64,000 bases of DNA from Sandaracinobacteroides sp039808025 (GCA_039808025.1 JBDHSK010000007.1:115328-179327), one strand, 5' to 3'. Shown: positions 42,989 through 52,797, counted from the stretch's first letter. Notes: a model not told the origin generated them from the sequence alone. Numbers and translations: made by a program.

Positions 42989-45346
42989 TCAGAACGAGAA
43001 GCCGACAGTTGCGCCAAAGGTGCGCGGATCGGGGTGATAGCCCAGCACCATGCCGCCAAAGCCCGGCCCGAAATCAATGAAGTTGCTGGGGGCATTTTCA
43101 TTGGTCACGTTGCGAACCCAGGCCGTGATCTTGCCCTCAACCCCGCCAATCGGCACCTTGGTGAGGTTGGCCGACAGGTTGATGATGGCCCGTCCGGGCG
43201 AGCGGGTGTTTTCCGCGTTCTGATCAGAGGGGTTGGCTGTGTGCAGTGCGTAAGGGAAGGTATAATATTGCGAGACCATGTTGATGTCGGCCAGCAGGTT
43301 GAGCTGGCCCCAGTCACCACGGGCCACCCGCCAGTCAACGCTGGTGGCAAAGCTGTATTTCGGCGTGTGCGGGAAGGCGCGATTGTCCGACACATCGACG
43401 CCGCCATCCATGAACCTGTTATACTTGGCATGGAGGTAGGCAAACGAGGTGTTAACCGTTAGCCAGTTGACCGGACGCAACACCGATTCGATCTCGAGAC
43501 CCATCATGGTGGCTTCGGCGGCGTTCAGCACCCGTGATGCTGCCGCACCTTGGGCGTTGAACACCGAAAGCTGGATGTCCTTGTGGCGATCATAGAAGGC
43601 CGCAAGGTTCAGGATCATGTCGCCATTGCCGAACACGCTCTTCAGGCCGACTTCATAGCTGTCGACCTTTTCCGGACGATAGGGAACACACAGTTCCGGG
43701 GTGCCGGTGGGGCATGAGGGCGTTGGCGCCACGAAATCGTTGGTTTCGCCATTGAAGCCACCCGATTTGAAGCCGCGCGCATAGCGGGCATAGACATTCA
43801 CATCCGGGTTGATCTGATAGGCAAGCGTTCCCGCCGGGCTGAAGTTGTGGAACTTGGCGTCGGGCAGGTCACCGAATTTCACGTCTGCCACCGTCAGTGG
43901 CAGCAGGTTGGGCGGCACGTTGGCATCTGACAGGATCTGCAGGAAGCGGGAGATGCTCTTGGTCTCTTCGGTATAGCGGCCGCCTAACGTCAGCTTCAAC
44001 GCGTCGGTAATATTGAAATCAGCCTGTGCATAGATGGCCCATGCCCGCGTGCGCGAATCATAGTCGGATTGATACCTGCTGCCGTAGGGCCCATACACGC
44101 CGAAGAATTTCTGTGGTCCGAGGGTGCCGGCATTCTCCCGATAATAGAAAGCGCCAAGCACATAGTGCAGGCGGTCTTCAACCCCGGAACCCGTCAGTTG
44201 CAGTTCCTGGCTGAAGCTGTCCATGTCGGTGATGCGGCTGGTTTCGGCAATATCGACCGGGGTGCCGTCGAGTTCCAGCGTATCTTCAAAGCGCAGATCG
44301 CGATAGGCGGTGATCGACTTCAGTTCGGCCGCGCCGAGATCGAAGGTGGCAGTCAGCGCATGCCCGTAGGTCCGTGAGTATTCGCGAATCGGCGCATCGA
44401 TGCTGAGCTTGGACTGGCGGTTGGGGTTGGCGAACAGGTACAGCGGAATGCCGGTGTAATTGGGGCTGTTCGGATCGAAGATATCGCGCGGATCGCCGTT
44501 CTGGCTGACCCGGAGCAACTGGCTTGGCGACGGCATCTGGTCATTGACGCTGTAATCATAGGCATAATCGAACGTCAGCCGGTCAGTCGGTTCGAAGCGC
44601 AGCTGGACCATCGCGCTCTTGCTGTCGAGCGACGAGGCTTCCTTGGCTGCTGGTGCGCGAGCGAACGGCGCGGCAGCCGGATAGGGGTTGTCGATGATCT
44701 TCACGAAGCCGTCGCGCTTGGTCATCTGGCCCGAAACCTTGAGCGAGAACGGACCGAACGCCGGGAGATCGAGCACGGCGCGCACCCGCCGCTGGTTGTA
44801 GTTGCCGTAGCCGACTTCGAACTTGCCACCCAGTACCCCGGTGGGCTTGGCGGTAATCAGGTTGACGGCCCCGGCAAGGCTGTTGCGGCCATAGAGGGTA
44901 CCCTGGGGCCCGCGCAGAATCTCGATGCGTTCAAGATCGGCGACATCGAAGATGGCGCCCTGGTTCTTGGCGATATAGACCCCGTCGAGATAAAGCCCGA
45001 CGGCCGGTTCCCAGGTAACGGCCGGGTTGATGGTAACCGAGCCGCGAATCGCGATCTGGGCGATGGTGCCGCTTCCGGGCGCCCGCTCGAACTTGACGTT
45101 GGGCGCCATCGTGCCGAGACTGTCGATCGAGGTGATGTCGCGCGATTCGAGAAAATCACTGCTGACGGCGGAAATGGCGATTGGCACGTTCTGCAGGTTT
45201 TCCGCGCGTTTCTGCGCCGTCACCACGATGAAGTTGGATTCGTTATCTTCTTTCGCGGCAGCTTGCGATTGCGCCAGCGCCGCACCCGACATCAGGCCAG
45301 CCGCCAGAGCGCCAGCCGCCACGGTTCGCAAATATCCTTTTACCAT
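42989..45346 (-). CDS. TonB-dependent receptor, catabolic type
   Basis: 785 residues. Signal peptide MVKGYLRTVAAGALAAGLMS to ALAQS. The plug has FIVVTAQKRAENLQNVPIAI, the standard start of the large sphingomonad receptor group, then LYLDGVYIAKNQGAIFDVAD and RGPQGTLYGRNSLAGAVNLI. The barrel ends RTFGATVGFSF. Receptors of this group often bring in aromatic, terpenoid or steroid substrates. It converges on the flavin monooxygenase gene and is divergent to the SnoaL-like gene, in the middle of the catabolic locus, which supports a substrate-uptake role. Confidence 0.92.
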   Translation of the reverse strand: MVKGYLRTVAAGALAAGLMSGAALAQSQAAAKEDNESNFIVVTAQKRAENLQNVPIAISAVSSDFLESRDITSIDSLGTMAPNVKFERAPGSGTIAQIAIRGSVTINPAVTWEPAVGLYLDGVYIAKNQGAIFDVADLERIEILRGPQGTLYGRNSLAGAVNLITAKPTGVLGGKFEVGYGNYNQRRVRAVLDLPAFGPFSLKVSGQMTKRDGFVKIIDNPYPAAAPFARAPAAKEASSLDSKSAMVQLRFEPTDRLTFDYAYDYSVNDQMPSPSQLLRVSQNGDPRDIFDPNSPNYTGIPLYLFANPNRQSKLSIDAPIREYSRTYGHALTATFDLGAAELKSITAYRDLRFEDTLELDGTPVDIAETSRITDMDSFSQELQLTGSGVEDRLHYVLGAFYYRENAGTLGPQKFFGVYGPYGSRYQSDYDSRTRAWAIYAQADFNITDALKLTLGGRYTEETKSISRFLQILSDANVPPNLLPLTVADVKFGDLPDAKFHNFSPAGTLAYQINPDVNVYARYARGFKSGGFNGETNDFVAPTPSCPTGTPELCVPYRPEKVDSYEVGLKSVFGNGDMILNLAAFYDRHKDIQLSVFNAQGAAASRVLNAAEATMMGLEIESVLRPVNWLTVNTSFAYLHAKYNRFMDGGVDVSDNRAFPHTPKYSFATSVDWRVARGDWGQLNLLADINMVSQYYTFPYALHTANPSDQNAENTRSPGRAIINLSANLTKVPIGGVEGKITAWVRNVTNENAPSNFIDFGPGFGGMVLGYHPDPRTFGATVGFSF

Positions 45347-45482
45347 CCCCGAACAACTCCCGGTTCATATTTGTTGGTGTGGCGGGATTACGCAAACTGC
45401 TTAGGAATTGCAACAATAATTTGTCTTTGCGGAAATCTGGTGGCAAATGAGTACCGGATTGATGGTTGGAGAGGTTGCCAGG

Positions 45483-46136
45483 ATGGAATTGACTCTGGAG
45501 CAGCGGGTGGCCCGGCTGGAGGCGCTCGACGCCATACGCCAGTTGCCGGCGAAATATGCCCTGGCGCTGGACATGCGCGACATGGACGCCATGGTCTCGC
45601 TGTTCCCTGCCGATGTGCGGGTGGGGCGCGACGCCAGCGGCCGCGAGGCGCTGCGCAGCTATATGGACCGCACCCTGCGTTCGCCGTTCACCGGCACATC
45701 GCACCATATCGGTGGCCATATCATCGAGTTCGATGATGCCGACCATGCCCATGGCGTCGTCTATTCCAAGAACGAGCATGAAACCCCGGTGCCCGGCGGC
45801 CGCGACGAATGGGTGATCATGCAGATGATGTACATCGATGATTATGTGCGGGAAAATGGCCCTGACGGGTCGCGCTGGTATTTTGCCCGCCGGCTGCCGC
45901 TATACTGGTATGCCACCGACTTGAACGCCCCGCCGGTGGGGCCGGCGAAGATGCGCTGGCCGGGAACCGAGGCAGCCGAAGGCAACTTCCACAAGCTGTT
46001 CCCCAGCTATGCGGAGTTTTGGGCGAGAGATGGCGCTCCCGATACGCCGGTGCCGCCTCCGGCCCCGCTCGAGCAGTTTCTCAACACCATGCGGCGCGGT
46101 GCTGCCGCCCCCAAAGTGAAGGTGCGCGCCGACTAG
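45483..46136 (+). CDS. SnoaL-like (NTF2-fold) polyketide cyclase-type protein
   Basis: 217 residues. It starts MELTLEQRVARLEALDAIRQ, the usual start of the SnoaL_4 / nuclear transport factor 2-like group, with AKYALALDMRDMDAMVSLFP and GTSHHIGGHIIEFDDADHAH. This fold holds isomerases, dehydratases, and steroid delta-isomerases. ATG 45483 was preferred over 45447 because the family usually begins near this point. The C-terminal 60 residues are Pro-rich. It is the only forward gene between the receptor and the reverse-strand block. Confidence 0.82.
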   Translation: MELTLEQRVARLEALDAIRQLPAKYALALDMRDMDAMVSLFPADVRVGRDASGREALRSYMDRTLRSPFTGTSHHIGGHIIEFDDADHAHGVVYSKNEHETPVPGGRDEWVIMQMMYIDDYVRENGPDGSRWYFARRLPLYWYATDLNAPPVGPAKMRWPGTEAAEGNFHKLFPSYAEFWARDGAPDTPVPPPAPLEQFLNTMRRGAAAPKVKVRAD

Positions 46137-46170
46137 CAGGGCCGACTAGCAGGGCAGCAGCCGGAAACCG

Positions 46171-46998
46171 TCAGAAGAAATAGCTGCCGCCGTTGGCTAC
46201 CAGCACCGAGCCTGTGACAAAGCTCGCGTCTTCGCTGGCAAGATAGAGGGCAGCGGCCGCGATCTCGGCCGGATCGGCCAGACGGCCGAGTGGCACCGAC
46301 GCCTTCATGCCGTCGATCCACTCAGGGGGAATGCCCTCCATGATCGGCGTGTTGGTCGGCCCTGGCGCCAGTGCGTTCACCCGGATGCCACGCGGCGCCA
46401 GCTCACGCGAGAGCTGGCGGGTCAGCCCGATGACGGCGGCCTTGCTGGTGACATAGTGTGGCGACCCTTCGCCCGACTGTGCCGAGGTCGACGAAATGTT
46501 GATGATGCTGCCGCCACGGCCATCGGCAGCGCTGATGCGTGCGAACTCCCGCGAGGTGTAGAAGGGGCCGTTCACATTGACGGCCAGCACGGCCTGCCAG
46601 CCGCGATCCTCCATGTGGATCAGCTGGTCGACAATCACGTCGGATTTGCCTTTTTCCGCCAGCTCGGCGTTGCGCTGGGCCATGGCAGCATAAAATGGCT
46701 CTGAGCCATCGCCAGCCGCTGCCCCGATACCGGCATTGTTGACCAGGATATCGAGTTGCCCGAACTGCTGGCGCGCCTGCTGCATCGCTGCCGCAACCGA
46801 GGCGCTGTCGGCCACATTGCAGGCAAGCCCGAGCGTGCCGCCAGCGTTCCGGGCGTCGTCTTCGCGCAGGTCGAGCGCCACCACCTTTGCCCCTTCGGCG
46901 ACGAAGCGGGCGACGATGGCCTGGCCGATGCCGCGCCCTGCGCCGGTCACGACAGCTACTTTTCCCTTAAGGCGCGGTGTTGCGGATGGCTCAGTCAT
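46171..46998 (-). CDS. SDR family oxidoreductase
   Basis: 275 residues. Cofactor motif TGAGRGIGQAIVA (about 18-30), acidic Asp in ALDLRED preferring NAD, NNAG in LVNNAGIGAAA, catalytic Ser in NISSTSA and YxxxK in HYVTSKAAVIGL. The tail SVLVANGGSYFF fits the classical SDR end. It is the last gene of a four-gene leftward operon starting at 50720, overlapping the KstD-like gene by 4 bases (ATGA). It probably oxidises a hydroxyl on the pathway intermediate. Confidence 0.92.
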   Translation of the reverse strand: MTEPSATPRLKGKVAVVTGAGRGIGQAIVARFVAEGAKVVALDLREDDARNAGGTLGLACNVADSASVAAAMQQARQQFGQLDILVNNAGIGAAAGDGSEPFYAAMAQRNAELAEKGKSDVIVDQLIHMEDRGWQAVLAVNVNGPFYTSREFARISAADGRGGSIINISSTSAQSGEGSPHYVTSKAAVIGLTRQLSRELAPRGIRVNALAPGPTNTPIMEGIPPEWIDGMKASVPLGRLADPAEIAAAALYLASEDASFVTGSVLVANGGSYFF

Positions 46999-48683
46999 TT
47001 TTCATTTACTCCCAGAGCATCGCGCACGGCGATGTAACCGAATGTCAGGGCCGGTCCGATGGTGACACCGGCGCCCGGATAGCTTTCGCCCATGGCCGAC
47101 GCGGCATTGTTGCCAATGGCATAGAGCCCGGGAATCGGCGCATCATCGTGGCCAAGCACCCGCGCCCGCGCATCGGTCTTCAGGCCGCCATTGGTGCCGA
47201 TATCGCCCGGATAGATGGGCATGGCGTAGAAAGGCCCGTCGGCAAGCGGCCGCAGGCAGGGGTTGGGGGTGACGCGCGGGTCACCATACATGCGGTCGTA
47301 GGCGGCCTCGCCGCGATGGAAATCAGGGTCGGTTCCCGCGGCGGCATGGCTGTTGTAGCGGGACACCGTGGCCGCCAGACGCGACGGGTCTACCCCCATG
47401 TCGGTGGCAAGCGCCTCGATGGTGGCGCCTTTCTTCAGGATGCTCCGCACGTCGCCGCGCTGCAGCCAGTCGGGCACCAGGGGCAGCAAGGGGCCGACCG
47501 GGTAGTTGTGGCGGTAGGTGTGATCGAACACGAACCAGCTTGGCGACGCGTCGCCATGGTCGCGCTGGCGGCGCGCCATCTGTTGGCCCACTACATGGTA
47601 CGACGCCGCTTCGTTCAGGTAGCGCTCGCCGCTCTGGCTGACGATCATGCAGCCGGGCAACGCCCGCTCGATGGTGCAGAGCCGCCCGCGGTCTTCACCG
47701 GGGATATAAAATACCGGCGCCGCCCAGGCGGATTGCATGTTCATCACTTCGGCACCGGCTGCCATTCCGGCCCGGATGCTGTCGCCGGTGTTGCCCGACG
47801 TGCCGCCGGAATAGAGGGTGGCCGGATACAGCGGCGCATATTGTTCGCGCATGGCGGCGTTCTTGTCGAAGCCGCCGGCGGCCAGCACCACGGCCTTGCG
47901 GGCGCAGATCCGCAAGGATCGGTTGCGGTGGCGTACCACGGCGCCCGTCACCTTGCCGTTTTCCACGATCAGTTCCTGCATCGGGCTTTCCAGCCATAGC
48001 GGCACCTTGTGCTGGTTAAGCGCCAGCCGCAGCCCGCCTGCCAGGGCGTTGCCCAGAGTGAGCCGCCGGTCTTTCCTTGACCGAAAGCGGAACGGCAGGT
48101 CGAGCCAGTAGCGCGCCAGGCTCTTCAGAAGGTGCATCTGCCAGCCCTTCTGCTGGAACAGCAGGGTGTAGGTTTCGTCGAAGTGCCAGTTCAGATAGCC
48201 GAACAGGCTGGCCGCCGGCGACGCAAAGCGCAGGGTTTCAACGTCGCGCCCCAGCGGCTTGCCGTCGAGCGGCAGCGGCATGTGGGTGCGATAGCCCGTC
48301 GGGCTGCCGCCGGGGTTTTCAGCGTGGTAATCGGGGTAGGGGAAGGCGCAATAGTGGATATTGGTGTGCGCCTCCATCCAGCGCAGCATGTCGGCGGCAT
48401 TATCGACGAAGGCGCGGATGTTGGCGTCGGGCACGTTGTCGGCCGACAGCGCCCGCACATAGCGGAAGGCATCGTCGGTGTTGTCGTGGAAGCCTTCGGC
48501 GGCGGCCTGATCGCTGGCCGGAATCCAGATCCCGGCGCCCGATGTCGCCGAGGTGCCGCCCCACAGTTTTTCCTTTTCGATGATCAGCACATTGGCGTGG
48601 TTGGCAGAAGCCACCAGGGCAGCCAGCATGCCGCCGGCGCCCGATCCTACGACCAGTATGTCGACTTCCCTGTCGAATGCCAT
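46995..48683 (-). CDS. FAD-dependent dehydrogenase, KstD-like
   Basis: 562 residues. FAD motif DILVVGSGAGGMLAALVASA (about 8-27), then WGGTSATSGAGIWIP, KAVVLAAGGFDKN, and the C-terminal FAD part LYAIGNNAASAMGESYPGAG. The GAGIWIP segment and the overall length (about 560) fit 3-ketosteroid-delta1-dehydrogenase better than the related gene at 36914. It would introduce a double bond next to a ketone. ATG 48683 follows AAGGCGG; upstream open frame is shadow. It overlaps the next gene by 4 bases and lies 10 bases after the SDR gene. Confidence 0.88.
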   Translation of the reverse strand: MAFDREVDILVVGSGAGGMLAALVASANHANVLIIEKEKLWGGTSATSGAGIWIPASDQAAAEGFHDNTDDAFRYVRALSADNVPDANIRAFVDNAADMLRWMEAHTNIHYCAFPYPDYHAENPGGSPTGYRTHMPLPLDGKPLGRDVETLRFASPAASLFGYLNWHFDETYTLLFQQKGWQMHLLKSLARYWLDLPFRFRSRKDRRLTLGNALAGGLRLALNQHKVPLWLESPMQELIVENGKVTGAVVRHRNRSLRICARKAVVLAAGGFDKNAAMREQYAPLYPATLYSGGTSGNTGDSIRAGMAAGAEVMNMQSAWAAPVFYIPGEDRGRLCTIERALPGCMIVSQSGERYLNEAASYHVVGQQMARRQRDHGDASPSWFVFDHTYRHNYPVGPLLPLVPDWLQRGDVRSILKKGATIEALATDMGVDPSRLAATVSRYNSHAAAGTDPDFHRGEAAYDRMYGDPRVTPNPCLRPLADGPFYAMPIYPGDIGTNGGLKTDARARVLGHDDAPIPGLYAIGNNAASAMGESYPGAGVTIGPALTFGYIAVRDALGVNEK

Positions 48684-48693
48684 GAGCCGCCTT

Positions 48694-49479
48694 TCAGCCT
48701 TGATAGGAATAGGGCAGATACAGTTGCGCAGCCTTGCCGCCATCGACGGGAAGCGCCGTGCCGGTAATGTAGCTTGCCGCATCCGATAGCATGAAGCAGA
48801 TTGCCTCGGCCAGTTCTTCCGGGGCGCCACCCCGGCCCATGGGGATGCAGTCTGCGGTCTGTGCCGCCACTTCAGGGGCCTTGCGGGCGTAATCCTCGGT
48901 TCCGGCCGTCTGCACCTGGCCCGGCACGATGGCATTCACCCGCACGCCATGGCGCGCCCCTTCCATGGCGGCGCAGGCGGTGAAATGGGTGAGCGCCGCC
49001 TTCGAGGCGGAATAGCTTGCCATGTTGGTGGCAGCACGAATGCCGCACGACGACGAGATGTTGACGATGGCGCCCTTGCCCTGTTTCTGCATGATGGCCA
49101 TGGCTGCCCGGGTGCTGACGAACACGGCATCGGCGTTAACTGCGAAATCCTTGCGCCAGTGATCGAGGGTGAGCTGGGTCAGCGGCGCATAATGGGTTGA
49201 CATGGCGTTGTTCACCAGCATGTCGAGGCGGCCGTGGCGGGCGGCGACATTGGCGATGAGGGCGGCCAGCGCATCGAAATCCGTGACATCGAGCACCTGG
49301 GTTTCGGCCTTGCCGCCGCTGGCGGTGATTTCGGCCTTGGCCTTGGCCAGCTGTTCGGCCCGCCGTGCGCAGATCACCACGGTAGCGCCGCGTTTTGCCA
49401 GCAGGGTGGCGGTGGCAAGGCCGATGCCGTCGCTTCCACCGGTGATGATGGCCACCTGGCCTTCAAAGGTCTTGCTCAT
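48694..49479 (-). CDS. SDR family oxidoreductase
   Basis: 261 residues. Cofactor motif IITGGSDGIGLATATLL (about 10-26), NNAM in LVNNAMSTHYA, catalytic SSS in NISSSCGIRAA and YxxxK in SYSASKAALTHF. The Arg pair after the beta2 strand (CARRAEQL) suggests NADP. It is the second gene of the leftward operon; its start overlaps the stop of the OYE-type reductase gene (ATGA). Confidence 0.92.
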   Translation of the reverse strand: MSKTFEGQVAIITGGSDGIGLATATLLAKRGATVVICARRAEQLAKAKAEITASGGKAETQVLDVTDFDALAALIANVAARHGRLDMLVNNAMSTHYAPLTQLTLDHWRKDFAVNADAVFVSTRAAMAIMQKQGKGAIVNISSSCGIRAATNMASYSASKAALTHFTACAAMEGARHGVRVNAIVPGQVQTAGTEDYARKAPEVAAQTADCIPMGRGGAPEELAEAICFMLSDAASYITGTALPVDGGKAAQLYLPYSYQG

Positions 49480-50720
49480 TGGTCACTTGCTCCTGCGGCG
49501 ATTTTGTTGAGGCGGGCGTCGAGCGGCTGGCGATGCGTGCAATGGGTGCCGCTTGGCAGATACATGGTCGAGACGCAGCGGTTGCACGAGCAGCACTGCG
49601 AGGGGGCGCGACTGCCTGATGTCCACTGGTTGATGATGGTGGCGTCGTTCAGCAGGGCGCGGCCCATCACCACGGCGTCAAAGCCATCGTCCATGGCAGT
49701 GCCGACGCCCTCCATCGTCTTGATGCCGCCCAGATAGCCAAGCGGCATCGAAACGGCGGCGCGCACTTGCACGGCAAGCTCGCGCAGGTAATTCTCGCGG
49801 AACTCCACATGCTTCGGCTCGTTCAGTGATTGCAGCCACATGCCCATGCGGATGATCGGATTGGGGTTGGCCGAACGGTTTTCCGCCGGAAACGACGAGC
49901 CGAACATGGCCGTGATCGATTCGATGTTCATTCCGTTCGAGAGCACCGCCATGTGGGCGCCGGCCTTTTCCAGCGCTTTCGCCACCTCGATCCCGTCTTG
50001 GATACGGTTGCCGCTGGGCACCCCATCGGTCATGCTGTACTTGGCGATGACGGCGGTATCCTTGCCCACGGCATCGAGCACCCGTTGCAGGGTTTCGATG
50101 GGGAAGCGCAGGCGTTTGGCGATCGTGCCGCCATATTGATCATGGCGTTTATTATAGAGTGGCGACACGAACTGGCTGAGCAGATAGCCATGGCCCATGT
50201 GCAGCTCGACAGCATCGAACCCGCATTCGCGCGCCAGACGTGCGGCGGCCACGAACTCGTTGGTCATGGCGGCGATCTCGTCGCTGGTCATCGCCCGCTT
50301 CAGCCAGCGGCCCGACAGCACCCCCACCTTGTTGAAACCGCCGCTCGACGACATCGGCCGTGATGCCTGCAAATGGGTCTTGTCGAGGAAGGTGAAAGAG
50401 CCGGCATGGGTGATCTGCGCCGAGGCAGCGGCCCCCTGACGATGGACTCCATCAGTGAGCGCCTTCAGGTCGTTGACCGATTCGCGGTTCAGAGTCACCT
50501 GGTCGATGAAGGTGCGGCCATCGGCACTGGTGGCGCAATACGCAACCGTCGTCATCGCCGCTCCGCCTTCGGCAATCCGCTGGTGAAACAGCGCCAAGCC
50601 CTTGGAAACGACGCCATTTTTAGCCATGCCCTCATTGGTTGCCGCCTTGATGAAACGGTTGCGCAACTTCAGGGGACCGATGGTGAGCGGGGTGAATGCC
50701 ACGTCCGGCGATACTGACAC
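49476..50720 (-). CDS. Old-yellow-enzyme-type reductase with Fe-S cysteines
   Basis: 414 residues, first gene of the leftward operon. The TIM barrel shows LKLRNRFIKAATNEGMA at the start, GFDAVELHMGHGYLLSQFVSPLYNKRHDQYGG (HxGH catalytic part, quoted in pieces: ELHMGHGYLLSQFVSP and NKRHDQYGG), and DAVVMGRALL for the FMN phosphate. The end has a Cys cluster, QCCSCNRCVSTMYLPSGTHC, matching the 4Fe-4S motif of dienoyl-CoA-reductase-type enzymes but one residue short. The C-terminal FAD/NAD domain usual in that group (about 670 residues) is absent. It likely reduces an activated double bond. Confidence 0.88.
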   Translation of the reverse strand: MSVSPDVAFTPLTIGPLKLRNRFIKAATNEGMAKNGVVSKGLALFHQRIAEGGAAMTTVAYCATSADGRTFIDQVTLNRESVNDLKALTDGVHRQGAAASAQITHAGSFTFLDKTHLQASRPMSSSGGFNKVGVLSGRWLKRAMTSDEIAAMTNEFVAAARLARECGFDAVELHMGHGYLLSQFVSPLYNKRHDQYGGTIAKRLRFPIETLQRVLDAVGKDTAVIAKYSMTDGVPSGNRIQDGIEVAKALEKAGAHMAVLSNGMNIESITAMFGSSFPAENRSANPNPIIRMGMWLQSLNEPKHVEFRENYLRELAVQVRAAVSMPLGYLGGIKTMEGVGTAMDDGFDAVVMGRALLNDATIINQWTSGSRAPSQCCSCNRCVSTMYLPSGTHCTHRQPLDARLNKIAAGASDQ

Positions 50721-50784
50721 ACTAACCTCCCTATAGTATTTTCAGCGCAATTGACGATCTGCCTTGCCGAATGTCAAGCTTATG

Positions 50785-50810
50785 CGTATTTTTCGCTTGG
50801 AAAAAATACG
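50785..50810. promoter_or_regulatory. Palindromic operator in the divergent catabolic promoter
   Basis: CGTATTTTT (50785-50793) and AAAAATACG (50802-50810) form a perfect 9-bp inverted repeat with an 8-base spacer. It lies in the only gap (110 bases) between the leftward and rightward operons. Its AT-rich centre and position fit a dimeric regulator, for example one of the two Lrp/AsnC proteins at the end of the locus. Confidence 0.6.
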
Positions 50811-50830
50811 AATCATTGTGAGGGGAGGCC

Positions 50831-51586
50831 ATGACAGACCGTATCGTTCTGATTACCGGCGCCGGACAGGGCGTCGGGCTGGGGATTGCCCAGTCTTTTG
50901 CCGAGGCCGGCGACACCGTCGTACTGGTAGGGCGGACACTTGCCAAACTGGAAGATGCCGCGCGCCAGATCGGGGCGGCGGGCAAAGGCAAGGCGCTGGC
51001 CATCGCCTGCGATGTGCGTTCCGGCGAATCGATCGGGCAACTGATTGCCGAAGTGGAGCAGCGCTGCGGTGGGCTCGATGTGCTGGTCAACAATGCCCAG
51101 CAGGTGCCTGGCGGCGAACTGTTATCGGTCGATGATGACGCGTTCATTGCCGGCTTTGAATCCGGCCCGCTTGCCACGTTCCGTCTGATGAAACTGGTGC
51201 AGCCGCTGATGGCGAAGCGCGGTGGTGGAACGATCATCAATCTGGTGTCGTCGGTGATGGAACGTTGGGACATGACCGGCTATGGCGCCTATGCCGCTGT
51301 CAAGAGCGCGATCCGCTCGCTGACGCGGGCGGCGGCCGCGGAATGGGGCAGGGACAATATCCGGGTTCTGAATATCGCCCCGCACGCCGATTCGCCGGCG
51401 CTGAAGGGCTGGGTGGACGCCAACCCCGCCGAGGCCGAGGCCTTCTTCCGCACCATTCCGCTGGGGCGTATCGGCCGCTGCCGGGAGGATATCGGCCGTG
51501 CCGTGGTGGCCCTGTGCGATCCGGCGCTTGGCTATCTGACAGGCGCCACCATTCCGCTTGATGGCGGGCAGGCCAATTTCGACTGA
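50831..51586 (+). CDS. SDR family oxidoreductase
   Basis: 251 residues, first gene of the rightward operon. Cofactor motif LITGAGQGVGLGIA (about 6-19), NNAQ replaces NNAG in VLVNNAQQVPGG, catalytic Ser in NLVSSVMERW and YxxxK in GYGAYAAVKSAIRSL. GAGGGGAGG lies just before ATG 50831. The C-terminal TGATIPLDGGQANFD is normal for the family. Confidence 0.92.
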   Translation: MTDRIVLITGAGQGVGLGIAQSFAEAGDTVVLVGRTLAKLEDAARQIGAAGKGKALAIACDVRSGESIGQLIAEVEQRCGGLDVLVNNAQQVPGGELLSVDDDAFIAGFESGPLATFRLMKLVQPLMAKRGGGTIINLVSSVMERWDMTGYGAYAAVKSAIRSLTRAAAAEWGRDNIRVLNIAPHADSPALKGWVDANPAEAEAFFRTIPLGRIGRCREDIGRAVVALCDPALGYLTGATIPLDGGQANFD

Positions 51587-51628
51587 CGACTGTGCTACAT
51601 GGTCTGAATTAACCAATTGGAGGCTTTG

Positions 51629-52501
51629 ATGACTGAACCGAAAATCGCCCTTGTAACCGGCGCCAGCCGGGGTGCCGGGGCCGGCATTGCCCGTGGGCTG
51701 GGAGAAAAGGGCATGACCGTCTATGTCACCGGCCGCACCGTGAAGCCGGGCGCCGCCAAGGGCTGGGACGGCACGGTGTTGCCGGGAACGGTGGCCGAGA
51801 CTGCCGAGGCCGTCACCAGGGCCGGCGGAAAAGGTATCGCCGTGATGTGCGACCATGCCGACGATGCCCAGGTGGCGGCGGTGTTTGCCCAGATCGCCAT
51901 GGAACAGGGGCGGCTGGATATTCTGGTGAACAATGCCGCATTCATGCACCACCAACTGATCGAGCCTATGCCCTTCTGGGAAAAAGAGATCGCCGCCGTC
52001 GATATTCTGAACGTGGGGCTGAGGTCGGCCTATGTGGCAAGCTGGCATGCCGCGCAGATCATGGTGAAACAGGGGTCGGGGATGATTGCCTTCGGCTCGT
52101 CGTTCGGCGCCACCTGCTATATGCATGGCCCGGCCTATGGCGCGCAGAAAGCCGGGCTAGACAAGTTTGCCCACGACATGGCCCATGACTTCAAGGGCAC
52201 CGGGGTGCGCACGGCGTCGATCTGGATGGGGCCGCTGATCACCGAGCGTTCGACCATCGCCAGAACCCTTCACCCCGAGCAATATGAGGGGTTCATCGAT
52301 ACGGCGGAAAACCCCGAATTCACCGGCCACATCATCCATGCGCTGGCCAGCCGTCCGGAGGGCGCCGAACTTTCTGGGCGGACCCTGATCGGTGCCGAGA
52401 TCGCCCAGCAGCTGGGCATTACCGACCGTGGCAACGTGCGCCCCTCGTACCGCGAGATGCTGGGCAGCCCCAACGATCCCAATCCGGCCGCAGTCTACTG
52501 A
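51629..52501 (+). CDS. SDR family oxidoreductase (DHRS1-like)
   Basis: 290 residues. Cofactor motif LVTGASRGAGAGIARGL (about 7-23), NNAA in LVNNAAFMHHQ, and YxxxK in PAYGAQKAGLDKF. The longer C-terminal half (EFTGHIIHALASRPEGAELS) resembles DHRS1-like SDRs. ATG 51629 was chosen: TTGGAGG lies 5 bases upstream, and an upstream in-frame TTG is less likely. It follows the previous SDR gene by 42 bases. Confidence 0.88.
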   Translation: MTEPKIALVTGASRGAGAGIARGLGEKGMTVYVTGRTVKPGAAKGWDGTVLPGTVAETAEAVTRAGGKGIAVMCDHADDAQVAAVFAQIAMEQGRLDILVNNAAFMHHQLIEPMPFWEKEIAAVDILNVGLRSAYVASWHAAQIMVKQGSGMIAFGSSFGATCYMHGPAYGAQKAGLDKFAHDMAHDFKGTGVRTASIWMGPLITERSTIARTLHPEQYEGFIDTAENPEFTGHIIHALASRPEGAELSGRTLIGAEIAQQLGITDRGNVRPSYREMLGSPNDPNPAAVY

Positions 52502-52797
52502 CAGGAACACCCGGCCGGACGGGGAGGGTTTGGCCGGGTGCACCGGCAATTGTGGGTGTGTCTACGCAACGGCCCGGAATTCCATCGGGTGATTGTAATT
52601 TGGCGTAATCTCTGCCAGCAATCACTACGCATAACAATGCGCCAGAACGGCGACAGGCGAGGGAGGTCATTGATGGGCAGTGGTGCGGCGACGAAAATTT
52701 ACCGCAAGGTGCAGGCGTTGCCCCCCGGGAAAAGCCTGCGGTTGCGATCCGGGTTGCTGTGCAGGTTGCAGGTGCCGGCATGTGGGGTTGCCCGCCC

